Positions 1-5,189 of a DNA stretch of 5,189 bases are shown here, one piece after another. Made by a program: the position numbers and the translations under genes. The stretch's first letter is position 1, and each line of letters opens with the position of its first letter. The notes under the pieces are model-generated. The model made no database searches and was not told the origin of the DNA. It was given only the letters and a program-made list of their open reading frames with translations. Source of the stretch: Oscillospiraceae bacterium. GTDB lineage: Bacteria; Bacillota; Clostridia; Oscillospirales; Ruminococcaceae. The DNA is taken from assembly GCA_019416775.1 (NCBI GenBank), contig DXWR01000169.1:1-5189 (forward strand), in the 5' to 3' direction.

Positions 1-531
1 GTGCTGCAATATTACGGCCTGGACGCCGACAAAACGGTGATGGCCTCCGACTATCTCCCCACCTCCCCCTCCACCAACCGCTATACCGGTTCCGACGGCC
101 GGGTGTACGGCATTGACCTGGACGCCACCTTCGTGGGCAGCCCCTTTGACGATTCCGGCATGATCTGCGGCCCGGCGGCCATTGTCACCACCGCCAACGG
201 GTTTTTGGCAGATCAGGGAAGTTCCCTGCAGGCGGCGGACCGCACCGGCGCCTCTCCGGACGCGCTATACGCTTTGGTGGAGCAGAACACCCCGGTGGTG
301 GTGTGGGTCACCATCGGCATGACCCCCCGGCAGCCGGCCCAGATGAGCTGGTACACCGAAACCGGGAAGTATGTGGATTGGACCAACAACGACCACTGCG
401 CCGTGCTGGTGGGGTACACCGATTCCGGCGTTTGGATCGCCGATCCCTTGGCGGGGTTGGTGGAGTACAGCAAAACCTCCTTTGAAAGCGTATTTGCGTC
501 CCGGGGAAACCGGTGCGTGGTGCTGCAGTAA
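1..531 (+). CDS. C39-like cysteine peptidase (Peptidase_C39_2), 3' part only
   Basis: This is the C-terminal 176 residues of a papain-like C39-family protein. What is seen: the opening LQYYGLDADKT resembles the helix that follows the catalytic-cysteine GCE-type motif in Peptidase_C39_2 proteins. Next come PFDDSGMICGPAAIV (residues 48-62), the strand TPVVVWVTIGM (97-107), and the His/Asp signature NDHCAVLVGYTDSGVWIADP (130-149), in which His132 and Asp148 are the expected catalytic residues. The nucleophile cysteine would lie just upstream, so the GTG at position 1 is almost certainly an internal valine codon and the real start is outside the window. Cys56 is in the wrong place to be the nucleophile. 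The substrate is unknown. Many relatives are secreted or surface proteins, but whether this one has a signal peptide cannot be seen. The gene ends in TAA followed 12 bases later by a terminator hairpin, so it is transcribed separately from the downstream operon. Family assignment is firm; activity and target are not known. Confidence 0.85.
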   Translation: MLQYYGLDADKTVMASDYLPTSPSTNRYTGSDGRVYGIDLDATFVGSPFDDSGMICGPAAIVTTANGFLADQGSSLQAADRTGASPDALYALVEQNTPVVVWVTIGMTPRQPAQMSWYTETGKYVDWTNNDHCAVLVGYTDSGVWIADPLAGLVEYSKTSFESVFASRGNRCVVLQ

Positions 532-543
532 CACAGCGGTTTG

Positions 544-580
544 GCGGCGTGGTTCCCGAAACAGGGAAGCGCCGCTTTTT
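544..580 (+). terminator. Intrinsic (Rho-independent) terminator after the C39-like gene
   Basis: An outer stem GCGGCG (544-549) pairs with CGCCGC (570-575), and an inner stem TTCCC (553-557) pairs with GGGAA (564-568). They are separated by a small asymmetric internal loop (TGG against G). The hairpin loop is GAAACA and the 3' arm is followed directly by TTTTT (576-580). It starts 12 bases after the upstream stop codon, which is where a terminator for that gene is expected. Folding was done by eye. Confidence 0.85.
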
Positions 581-594
581 GCCGGGTTGGGCTG

Positions 595-628
595 GGTGCT
601 TTTCCACCCATCATTTTCACAAAGCACC
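595..628. repeat. 8-bp perfect inverted repeat upstream of the promoter
   Basis: GGTGCTTT (595-602) is the exact reverse complement of AAAGCACC (621-628), with an 18-base spacer. The right arm ends two bases before the putative -35 element. It could be an operator, a second weak hairpin, or chance. The long spacer makes a strong terminator unlikely. No function is assigned. Confidence 0.4.
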
Positions 629-630
629 GG

Positions 631-659
631 TTGTTTTCCCAGGGGAATTGTGCTATAAT
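631..659 (+). promoter_or_regulatory. Sigma-A-type promoter with extended -10 for the lipoprotein/two-component operon
   Basis: The -10 element is a perfect TATAAT (654-659) preceded by TGC (651-653), giving the extended TGnTATAAT form. Seventeen bases upstream is TTGTTT (631-636), which matches the TTG of the consensus -35 but not the ACA. The predicted transcription start is near 666-667, leaving a short leader of about 25 bases before the TTG start at 691. It is the only convincing promoter in the window and lies just past the terminator of the preceding gene. It probably drives the downstream genes together, since they are closely spaced and no terminator is visible between them. Confidence 0.8.
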
Positions 660-676
660 TTTGGGAATAGAGTCCG

Positions 677-684
677 AAGGAGGT
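677..684 (+). promoter_or_regulatory. Ribosome binding site that sets a TTG start
   Basis: AAGGAGGT is a near-perfect Shine-Dalgarno sequence ending 6 bases before the TTG at 691. It decides the start of the lipoprotein gene. The reading frame is open further upstream to 541, but that stretch runs through the terminator hairpin and the promoter, whereas the residues from 691 form a clean lipoprotein signal peptide. Confidence 0.9.
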
Positions 685-690
685 GCCCAC

Positions 691-2031
691 TTGAAACGAG
701 CTTTGGCCTTGCTGCTGGCAGCGGCGCTGTTTTGTTTGAGCGGGTGCAGCCTGACCCCGGCGTCTATGGAATCCCTGCTGTCCCCCCCGGTGCGCACCGA
801 GGAACAAAGTGAAATTTACCAAGCCCTGCTGGGCAGCGTGAACACCAACATCAGCCTGGTGTATCCCCGCAGCGGGGAGTATACCTCTGCCTTTGTGGTG
901 GAGGACATCGACGGGGACGGGCTGGAGGACGCCTTGGTGTTTTACCGGGACCAAAGCCAAGCCACCTCCACCGGTTCGGTGCGGATGAACTTTTTGGTGC
1001 AGCGGCAGGGAAACTGGGTCTCCACCCACGACATCTCCCTGCAAAACGCCACCGAAGTGGAAAAGATGCAGCTGCTCCACCAGGACGGAACCACCTATCT
1101 GGTGGTGGGATTCAACCAGTCCAGCACCTCGGAAAAACTGCTGAAGGTGTACACCTATTCCCAGGAGCAGGGCCCTCAGGAGCGGCTCAGCCAAAGCTGC
1201 TCCAACTTCACCGTCACCGATCTGGACGGGGACGGAATCCAGGATTTGTTTCTGATTTCCGCCCCGCCGGTGAGCGACAACATGACCCGGGAGGTCACCG
1301 GGATTTTGTGGAAGCTGCAAAGCGGGCAGTTTGTGGAGGATTCCACCGTGCGGATGAACTCCCGGGCCATGGAATATTTGAACATCAACCTGGGCTGGGT
1401 GGAAAGCGAGGAGATCCCCGCCCTCTACCTGGACAGCCAGATCGGCACCAACAGCGAGGGCACCGAGATCATCCGGTATCAAAACGGCCAGCTGGTGGAT
1501 CTGATGGTCAGCGCCAATGCCGAGGAGGATCGGGCCGCCGTGACCTACCGTCCCAGCGGGTATTCCTGTCTGGATCTAGATCAAAACGGCTGTTACGAGA
1601 TCCCCTCCCCCCAGCTGTTCCCCGGGTACACCGATCAGGACAGCACCCAGTCGTTGTTTTACATTGTCTGGTCCAATTACCGGCAGGGGGATTTGGTCCC
1701 CACTGCCATTACCTATACCAACTATCTGCTGAATTACCACTTTTACCTGCCGGATCCGTGGGTGGGAGAGGTGAGTGCCTCCTGGGACAGCACCACCAAT
1801 GAAATCACCTTTTTCCGGTATCAGGATTCCCTGCGGCAGCAGGAGCAGGTGCTGCTGAAGATTCGGGTGTTTACCCGCAGCGACTGGGAAAGCCGCAGCC
1901 CCGCCAGCCATTACGTGTACCTGGCCCAAAACGGCCAGTTGGTGTACAGCTACGAGCTGTTTGAAACGGGGAGCGGCCTGGACCTCACCGACCAGGAAGT
2001 GCAGCAGCGCTTTGCATTAATGGATAGCTAG
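691..2031 (+). CDS. Predicted surface lipoprotein with DxDxDG (VCBS/FG-GAP-like) motifs
   Basis: A 446-residue protein starting at TTG. It begins MKR followed by a hydrophobic stretch and the lipobox LSGC, so signal peptidase II cleavage is expected before Cys19, and the mature protein would be lipid-anchored on the outer face of the cell membrane. Two clear acidic loops are present, DIDGDGLED (residues 72-80) and DLDGDGIQD (177-185), and a weaker one, DLDQNG (295-300). Each follows a short beta-like stretch. Loops of this type bind calcium in FG-GAP/VCBS and EF-hand-like repeats, and the segments around them (for example LVQRQGNW and LWKLQSGQF) suggest a beta-rich, perhaps propeller-like body. 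I do not recognise a named family and see no catalytic motif. It is the first gene of the operon, 18 bases before a response regulator and followed by its kinase, so it may be an accessory sensor, or a target of the pair. That role is inferred from position only. The lipoprotein call is strong; the function is unknown. Confidence 0.88.
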   Translation: MKRALALLLAAALFCLSGCSLTPASMESLLSPPVRTEEQSEIYQALLGSVNTNISLVYPRSGEYTSAFVVEDIDGDGLEDALVFYRDQSQATSTGSVRMNFLVQRQGNWVSTHDISLQNATEVEKMQLLHQDGTTYLVVGFNQSSTSEKLLKVYTYSQEQGPQERLSQSCSNFTVTDLDGDGIQDLFLISAPPVSDNMTREVTGILWKLQSGQFVEDSTVRMNSRAMEYLNINLGWVESEEIPALYLDSQIGTNSEGTEIIRYQNGQLVDLMVSANAEEDRAAVTYRPSGYSCLDLDQNGCYEIPSPQLFPGYTDQDSTQSLFYIVWSNYRQGDLVPTAITYTNYLLNYHFYLPDPWVGEVSASWDSTTNEITFFRYQDSLRQQEQVLLKIRVFTRSDWESRSPASHYVYLAQNGQLVYSYELFETGSGLDLTDQEVQQRFALMDS

Positions 2032-2035
2032 ACAG

Positions 2036-2042
2036 AAAGGAG
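2036..2042 (+). promoter_or_regulatory. Ribosome binding site for the GTG-started response regulator
   Basis: AAAGGAG ends 7 bases before the GTG at 2050. It lies in the 18-base gap after the lipoprotein stop. It fixes GTG as the start, and the encoded RRILVCEDE matches the usual first strand and acidic pocket of a receiver domain with no residues to spare. Confidence 0.85.
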
Positions 2043-2049
2043 CGATCGC

Positions 2050-2748
2050 GTGAGACGGATTTTAGTGTGCGAAGACGAAGATTTTATCCGGGATTTTGAG
2101 GTGATCAACCTCCAGCGCAGCGGCTATACCGTGGTGGATGTGGCCAGCGGGGAAGAGGCCCTGGAGGTGTTTGAAAAGGAACACGGCAACTTTGACGTGG
2201 TGCTGCTGGACATTATGATGCCCGGCATCGACGGCTTTGAGGTGTGCAAGCGCCTGCGGGCCGCCAGCTCCACCATCGGGATCATTATGCTCAGCGCCAA
2301 GACCCAGGAGATGGACAAAGTCAGCGGGCTGATGCTGGGGGCGGACGACTACATCACCAAGCCCTTTTCTCCCAGCGAATTGCTGGCCCGGGTGGACGCG
2401 GTGTACCGCCGGGTGACCATGGTTACCAGCCAGCAGACCGTCAACCGCAACCTCACCAGCGGTCCCTTCGTCCTTTCCCCCAAAAGCCGGACCCTGACCA
2501 AAAACGGGCTGCCGGTGGATCTGACCCAGGTGGAGTTCGAGATCATGGAGCCGTTTTTGAAAAACAAGAAGACCGCCTTGGCCCGGGCGGCGATTTTGGA
2601 TGAAGTGTGGGGGGACCACTACGACGGCGACATCAAAATCGTGGACGTGAACATCCGCCGGCTGCGGATGAAGGTGGAGGACGAGCCCTCCAGCCCCAAA
2701 TACATTCAAACGGTGTGGGGATACGGTTATAAGTGGACCGAAAACTGA
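2050..2748 (+). CDS. OmpR/PhoB-family response regulator transcription factor
   Basis: A 232-residue protein, the normal length for this family. The receiver domain covers about residues 2-120: the acidic pocket is E8-D9-E10, the phosphoacceptor is Asp54 in VVLLDIMMPG, the switch residue is Ser82 in IIMLSAK, and the conserved lysine is Lys104 in YITKPFSPSELLARV. After a linker, the C-terminal winged-helix DNA-binding domain covers about 137-230, with DLTQVEFEIM, the VDVNIRRLRMKVE recognition-helix region (198-210) and the terminal TVWGYGYKW wing. All key residues are intact, so it should be a working phosphorylation-dependent regulator. It should be activated by the histidine kinase encoded 27 bases downstream. 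Its target genes cannot be read here. The operon promoter at 631-659 is a natural candidate for autoregulation. It resembles PhoB/WalR-type regulators in general, but I see no basis for a specific name. Confidence 0.96.
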   Translation: MRRILVCEDEDFIRDFEVINLQRSGYTVVDVASGEEALEVFEKEHGNFDVVLLDIMMPGIDGFEVCKRLRAASSTIGIIMLSAKTQEMDKVSGLMLGADDYITKPFSPSELLARVDAVYRRVTMVTSQQTVNRNLTSGPFVLSPKSRTLTKNGLPVDLTQVEFEIMEPFLKNKKTALARAAILDEVWGDHYDGDIKIVDVNIRRLRMKVEDEPSSPKYIQTVWGYGYKWTEN

Positions 2749-2775
2749 CCCTGCCGCCCCAAAGGAGGAAGGCCC

Positions 2776-4233
2776 ATGGCCTATCAAAGCATTACCAAGC
2801 GTTGGCTGTTTAACAGCCTGGGGTTTGTTGTGATCCTTTTGATGGCGGCAGAAGTGGCGATGATCTTTTTTGTGCGGGATTATTATTACAGTTCCGCCCA
2901 GCGGATTGTCCAGTCCAGCGCCGATTTCGGCGCCAGCTATATGCAGTCCAGCTACGGGGACAGCCGGGTAAACTTCACCGCCAGCGTGCGGAACATGGTG
3001 GAAAATTTTGACGACAAAAATACCATGGAGCTCATGGCCATCGACCACAACGGCCGGGTGGTGGTGTCCTCCTCCGGCTTTGAATCCAGTCTGGAAGCGG
3101 CGGAAACCACCATGCCGGACTACGAGGAAGCCATGAATTCCTCCACCCAGCAGGCGGTGTACAACGGCACTTTGGAATCCACCGGGGATCATATCCTGGC
3201 CATTACGGTGGTCTGCCCCGACCTGTCCAGCGAGTATTCCGCCATCCGGTATGTGGTGAGCCTGGCCCAGGTGGACCGGGAGGTGCTCAAGCTGATTTTG
3301 GCGGGCACCGGGGGGCTGCTGCTGGTGCTGGGGCTGGTGCTGGTGAGCAACTCCTTCTTTATCCGCTCCATCCTTATGCCGGTGCGGGACATCACCGGCG
3401 TGGCCAAACAGTTTGCCACCGGCAATATGAACGCCCGGATCCTGAAAAAGACCGACGACGAGATCGGGGAGCTGGGGGAGGTCATCAACAACATGGCCGA
3501 CCAGATCCAGGAAACGGAGCGGATGAAAAACGAATTCATCTCCTCGGTGTCCCACGAACTGCGCACCCCCCTTACCGCCATCAAGGGCTGGAGTGAAACC
3601 ATGATGAGCCTGGGAGAAGGGGACACCGAAATGATCCACAAGGGGATGCACGTGATCTCCACCGAAACCCAGCGCCTCAGCGACATGGTGGAGGAACTAT
3701 TGGACTTTTCCCGGATCCAAAACGGCCGGTTCACCCTGGTGAAAACCAAAATGGACCTGCTGGCGGAGCTGGAGGACGCGGTGCTGATCTACACCCAGCG
3801 GGCCAGCCGGGACGGGAAAAATCTGGTGTTTGAAGAGCCGGATTACATGGACATGATCTACGGGGACAAAAACCGGGTCAAGCAGGTGTTTATCAACGTG
3901 ATCGACAACGCCTTGAAGTATTCCGATCCCGGGGACACCGTCACCGTCACCGCTTCCCAGCAGGAGGACACCATCACCGTGGTGGTGAAGGACACCGGCT
4001 GCGGCATTGCGCCGGAGGATCTGCCCCATGTGAAGGAAAAATTCTACAAAGCCAACGCCACTCGCCGGGGTTCCGGCATCGGGCTGGCGGTGGTCAACGA
4101 GATTGTCAGCCTTCATGGGGGGACGTTGGATCTGGAAAGCGAATTGGGAAAGGGCACCCAGGTGACCATCACCTTCCCGGTGTACGGCTCAGAAAGCCAG
4201 GCCCTTTCCGGCAAAACCAACAGCGAGGAGTAA
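2776..4233 (+). CDS. Membrane sensor histidine kinase (HAMP, HisKA, HATPase_c)
   Basis: A 485-residue kinase starting at ATG, with AAAGGAGG at 2761-2768 seven bases upstream. Order of parts: first membrane helix about 13-34; extracytoplasmic domain about 35-172; second membrane helix about 173-196; HAMP linker about 197-249 (with MPVRDI and DEIGELGEVINNM); HisKA with phosphoacceptor His260 in SSVSHELRTPL; and an ATPase domain with N-box NVIDNALKYS (374-383, Asn374/Asn378), G1 box DTGCG (406-410), F box EKFYK (421-425) and G2 box GSGIGL (432-437). All catalytic motifs are present, so autophosphorylation and transfer to Asp54 of the upstream regulator are expected. The outer domain contains MELMAIDHNGRVVVSSSGF (84-102), which looks like the core strands of a Cache/PAS-like sensor fold, so a small-molecule or envelope signal is possible, but no ligand can be named. 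The overall architecture is WalK/PhoR/ResE-like; there is no cytoplasmic PAS domain between HAMP and HisKA, unlike WalK. The short tail after residue 470 is polar and probably disordered. Confidence 0.96.
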   Translation: MAYQSITKRWLFNSLGFVVILLMAAEVAMIFFVRDYYYSSAQRIVQSSADFGASYMQSSYGDSRVNFTASVRNMVENFDDKNTMELMAIDHNGRVVVSSSGFESSLEAAETTMPDYEEAMNSSTQQAVYNGTLESTGDHILAITVVCPDLSSEYSAIRYVVSLAQVDREVLKLILAGTGGLLLVLGLVLVSNSFFIRSILMPVRDITGVAKQFATGNMNARILKKTDDEIGELGEVINNMADQIQETERMKNEFISSVSHELRTPLTAIKGWSETMMSLGEGDTEMIHKGMHVISTETQRLSDMVEELLDFSRIQNGRFTLVKTKMDLLAELEDAVLIYTQRASRDGKNLVFEEPDYMDMIYGDKNRVKQVFINVIDNALKYSDPGDTVTVTASQQEDTITVVVKDTGCGIAPEDLPHVKEKFYKANATRRGSGIGLAVVNEIVSLHGGTLDLESELGKGTQVTITFPVYGSESQALSGKTNSEE

Positions 4234-4245
4234 GAAGATACGCCT

Positions 4246-5189
4246 ATGAGCAAACAACATCAGGACAAGCAGGCAGGCACCTACCGCAGCAAAATCGGCG
4301 GGCAGGCGCTGATCGACGGCATTATGATGCGGGGGGTGGAGAAAAGCGCCATGGCCTGCCGGATGCCGGACGGCTCCATTCACCGGGAGGTGTGGGACAC
4401 CAACCCCCCGGGCAAAAAGAAATCCATCTGGAGAAAGATCCCCATTGTCCGGGGCTGCATCAGCTTTGTCCAGAGCATCCTCTCCGGCTACCGCTGCATG
4501 ATGAAGAGCGCGGAGCTCACCTCCGATCTGGAAGAGGACGAGGAGGAGGAAACCGGCCGGGTGACCCAGTGGATCTTAGACCACTTCGGGGACAAGCTGA
4601 TCCACGGCGCCACCGTGGTGGGCACGGTGCTGGGGGTAGTTTTGGCGGTGGTGCTGTTTATGTACCTGCCTTCCCTGGCAGTGATGGGCTTCAACCAACT
4701 GGTGGATCTGGGGTACTGGAAAGCCGTGGTGGAAGGCGGGATCAAGATCTTGATTTTGGTGGGCTACCTGGCTTTGGTGGGCCTGATGGGGGAGATCAAA
4801 AAGACCTACCGCTATCACGGCGCCGAGCACAAAACCATCTTCTGCCTGGAACACGGCCTGCCTCTGACGGTGGAAAACATCCGGACCCAGCGCCGGTTCC
4901 ATCCCCGCTGCGGCACCAGCTTTTTGATTTTGACCCTGCTGGTGAGCATTTTGGTGTCCAGCCTGGTAACCTGGGACACCCTGTGGCTGCGGGTGGCGCT
5001 GAAAATTTTGGTGCTGCCCCTGATTATGGGGATTTCCTTTGAGCTGATCCAGTTTGCCGGGCGGCACGACAACCTGTTGACCAAAATAATCTCCGCCCCC
5101 GGCCTTTGGCTGCAGCGGCTGACGGTGCTGGAGCCGGATGACGGGATGATTGAATGCGCCATTGAGGCCATTACCCCCTGCATTCCGGA
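4246..5189 (+). CDS. DUF1385 family multi-pass membrane protein (YqhQ-like), 3' end cut by window
   Basis: The frame is open from ATG 4246 to the window edge (314 codons) with no stop, so the gene is truncated only by the window. Family hallmarks seen: an N-terminal GGQALIDGIMMRG (residues 18-30), YHGAEHKTIFC (190-200) with its His/Glu/His cluster, RFHPRCGTSFL (217-227), and the late LEPDDGMIECAIEAI stretch (295-309). Likely membrane segments are about 122-146, 163-182, 226-243 and 250-270. An acidic run (DLEEDEEEE, 94-102) precedes the first. This matches DUF1385 proteins such as B. subtilis YqhQ, whose biochemical role I cannot state. The end looks close, since family members are about 300-330 residues. 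The kinase stop codon (4231-4233) is in the same frame 12 bases upstream, which rules out an earlier start. The Shine-Dalgarno sequence is weak: GAGGAG (4225-4230) sits about 15 bases from the ATG, inside the kinase gene, so translation may be coupled to the kinase. In Firmicutes this gene often precedes prmC and prfA. Confidence 0.93.
   Translation, partial: MSKQHQDKQAGTYRSKIGGQALIDGIMMRGVEKSAMACRMPDGSIHREVWDTNPPGKKKSIWRKIPIVRGCISFVQSILSGYRCMMKSAELTSDLEEDEEEETGRVTQWILDHFGDKLIHGATVVGTVLGVVLAVVLFMYLPSLAVMGFNQLVDLGYWKAVVEGGIKILILVGYLALVGLMGEIKKTYRYHGAEHKTIFCLEHGLPLTVENIRTQRRFHPRCGTSFLILTLLVSILVSSLVTWDTLWLRVALKILVLPLIMGISFELIQFAGRHDNLLTKIISAPGLWLQRLTVLEPDDGMIECAIEAITPCIP

Noticed and set aside
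1..3. GTG at the first base as a true start of the peptidase gene
   Set aside because: The family's catalytic cysteine motif should lie just upstream and the sequence begins in the middle of a conserved helix, so this is an internal valine codon at the window edge.
643..668. GGGAAT repeated at 643-648 and 663-668 on either side of the -10 element
   Set aside because: The repeat is only six bases, the copies are 20 bases apart and nothing else supports a site. It is likely chance.
541..690. Upstream extension of the lipoprotein frame to a TTG at 541
   Set aside because: This would place coding sequence over a terminator hairpin and the promoter and would bury the signal peptide. The strong ribosome binding site at 677-684 supports the TTG at 691.
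265..1482. A long open frame on the - strand (405 codons) antisense to the peptidase and lipoprotein genes
   Set aside because: Its translation is rich in His, Gly, Pro and Gln with no recognisable domain, it overlaps the terminator and promoter, and it is what GC-rich codon bias on the + strand produces in the opposite frame.
2062..3651. A 529-codon open frame on the - strand opposite the response regulator and kinase
   Set aside because: The + strand encodes two proteins with every catalytic motif intact. The antisense product is low-complexity, with many His/Gly/Val-rich stretches and no plausible start signal or domain.
4392..5042. A 216-codon + strand frame within the last gene
   Set aside because: It is an out-of-frame shadow of the DUF1385 gene, which has clear family motifs in the frame from 4246. 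The product is Gly/Arg/Pro-rich with no domain.

Overview
The window looks like a piece of a chromosome from a fairly GC-rich Firmicute of the class Clostridia, plausibly a gut Oscillospiraceae/Ruminococcaceae-type bacterium. This is inferred from strong AAGGAGG-type ribosome binding sites, frequent TTG and GTG starts, a low-GC-style TATAAT promoter in an otherwise GC-rich background, and a DUF1385 (YqhQ-like) membrane protein typical of Firmicutes. The exact genus cannot be read from the sequence. All genes lie on the + strand and the coding density is high.

Layout. Positions 1-531 hold the 3' part of a C39-like (Peptidase_C39_2) cysteine peptidase gene whose beginning, including the expected catalytic cysteine, lies before the window. 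An intrinsic terminator (544-580) closes that unit. The rest of the 159-base gap carries an 8-bp inverted repeat (595-628), a good promoter with an extended -10 (631-659) and a strong ribosome binding site (677-684).

From this promoter a tightly packed operon appears to run: a lipoprotein with DxDxDG calcium-loop-like motifs (691-2031, TTG start), an OmpR/PhoB-family response regulator (2050-2748, GTG start), a two-transmembrane HAMP sensor histidine kinase (2776-4233), and a DUF1385 multi-pass membrane protein (4246 to beyond the window end). The gaps are 18, 27 and 12 bases, with no terminator visible between genes.

How they may work together. The kinase has an extracytoplasmic domain of about 138 residues and should phosphorylate Asp54 of the regulator, which would then bind DNA through its winged helix. 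The lipoprotein, made first from the same transcript and predicted to sit on the outer face of the same membrane, is a candidate accessory sensor or a target of the system. That role is inferred from gene order only. The DUF1385 gene is usually a neighbour of prmC-prfA in Firmicutes, so the signalling operon may read into a translation-related housekeeping cluster. Nothing here is clearly a new defence, mobile or RNA system. The most interesting element is the three-part unit of lipoprotein, regulator and kinase.
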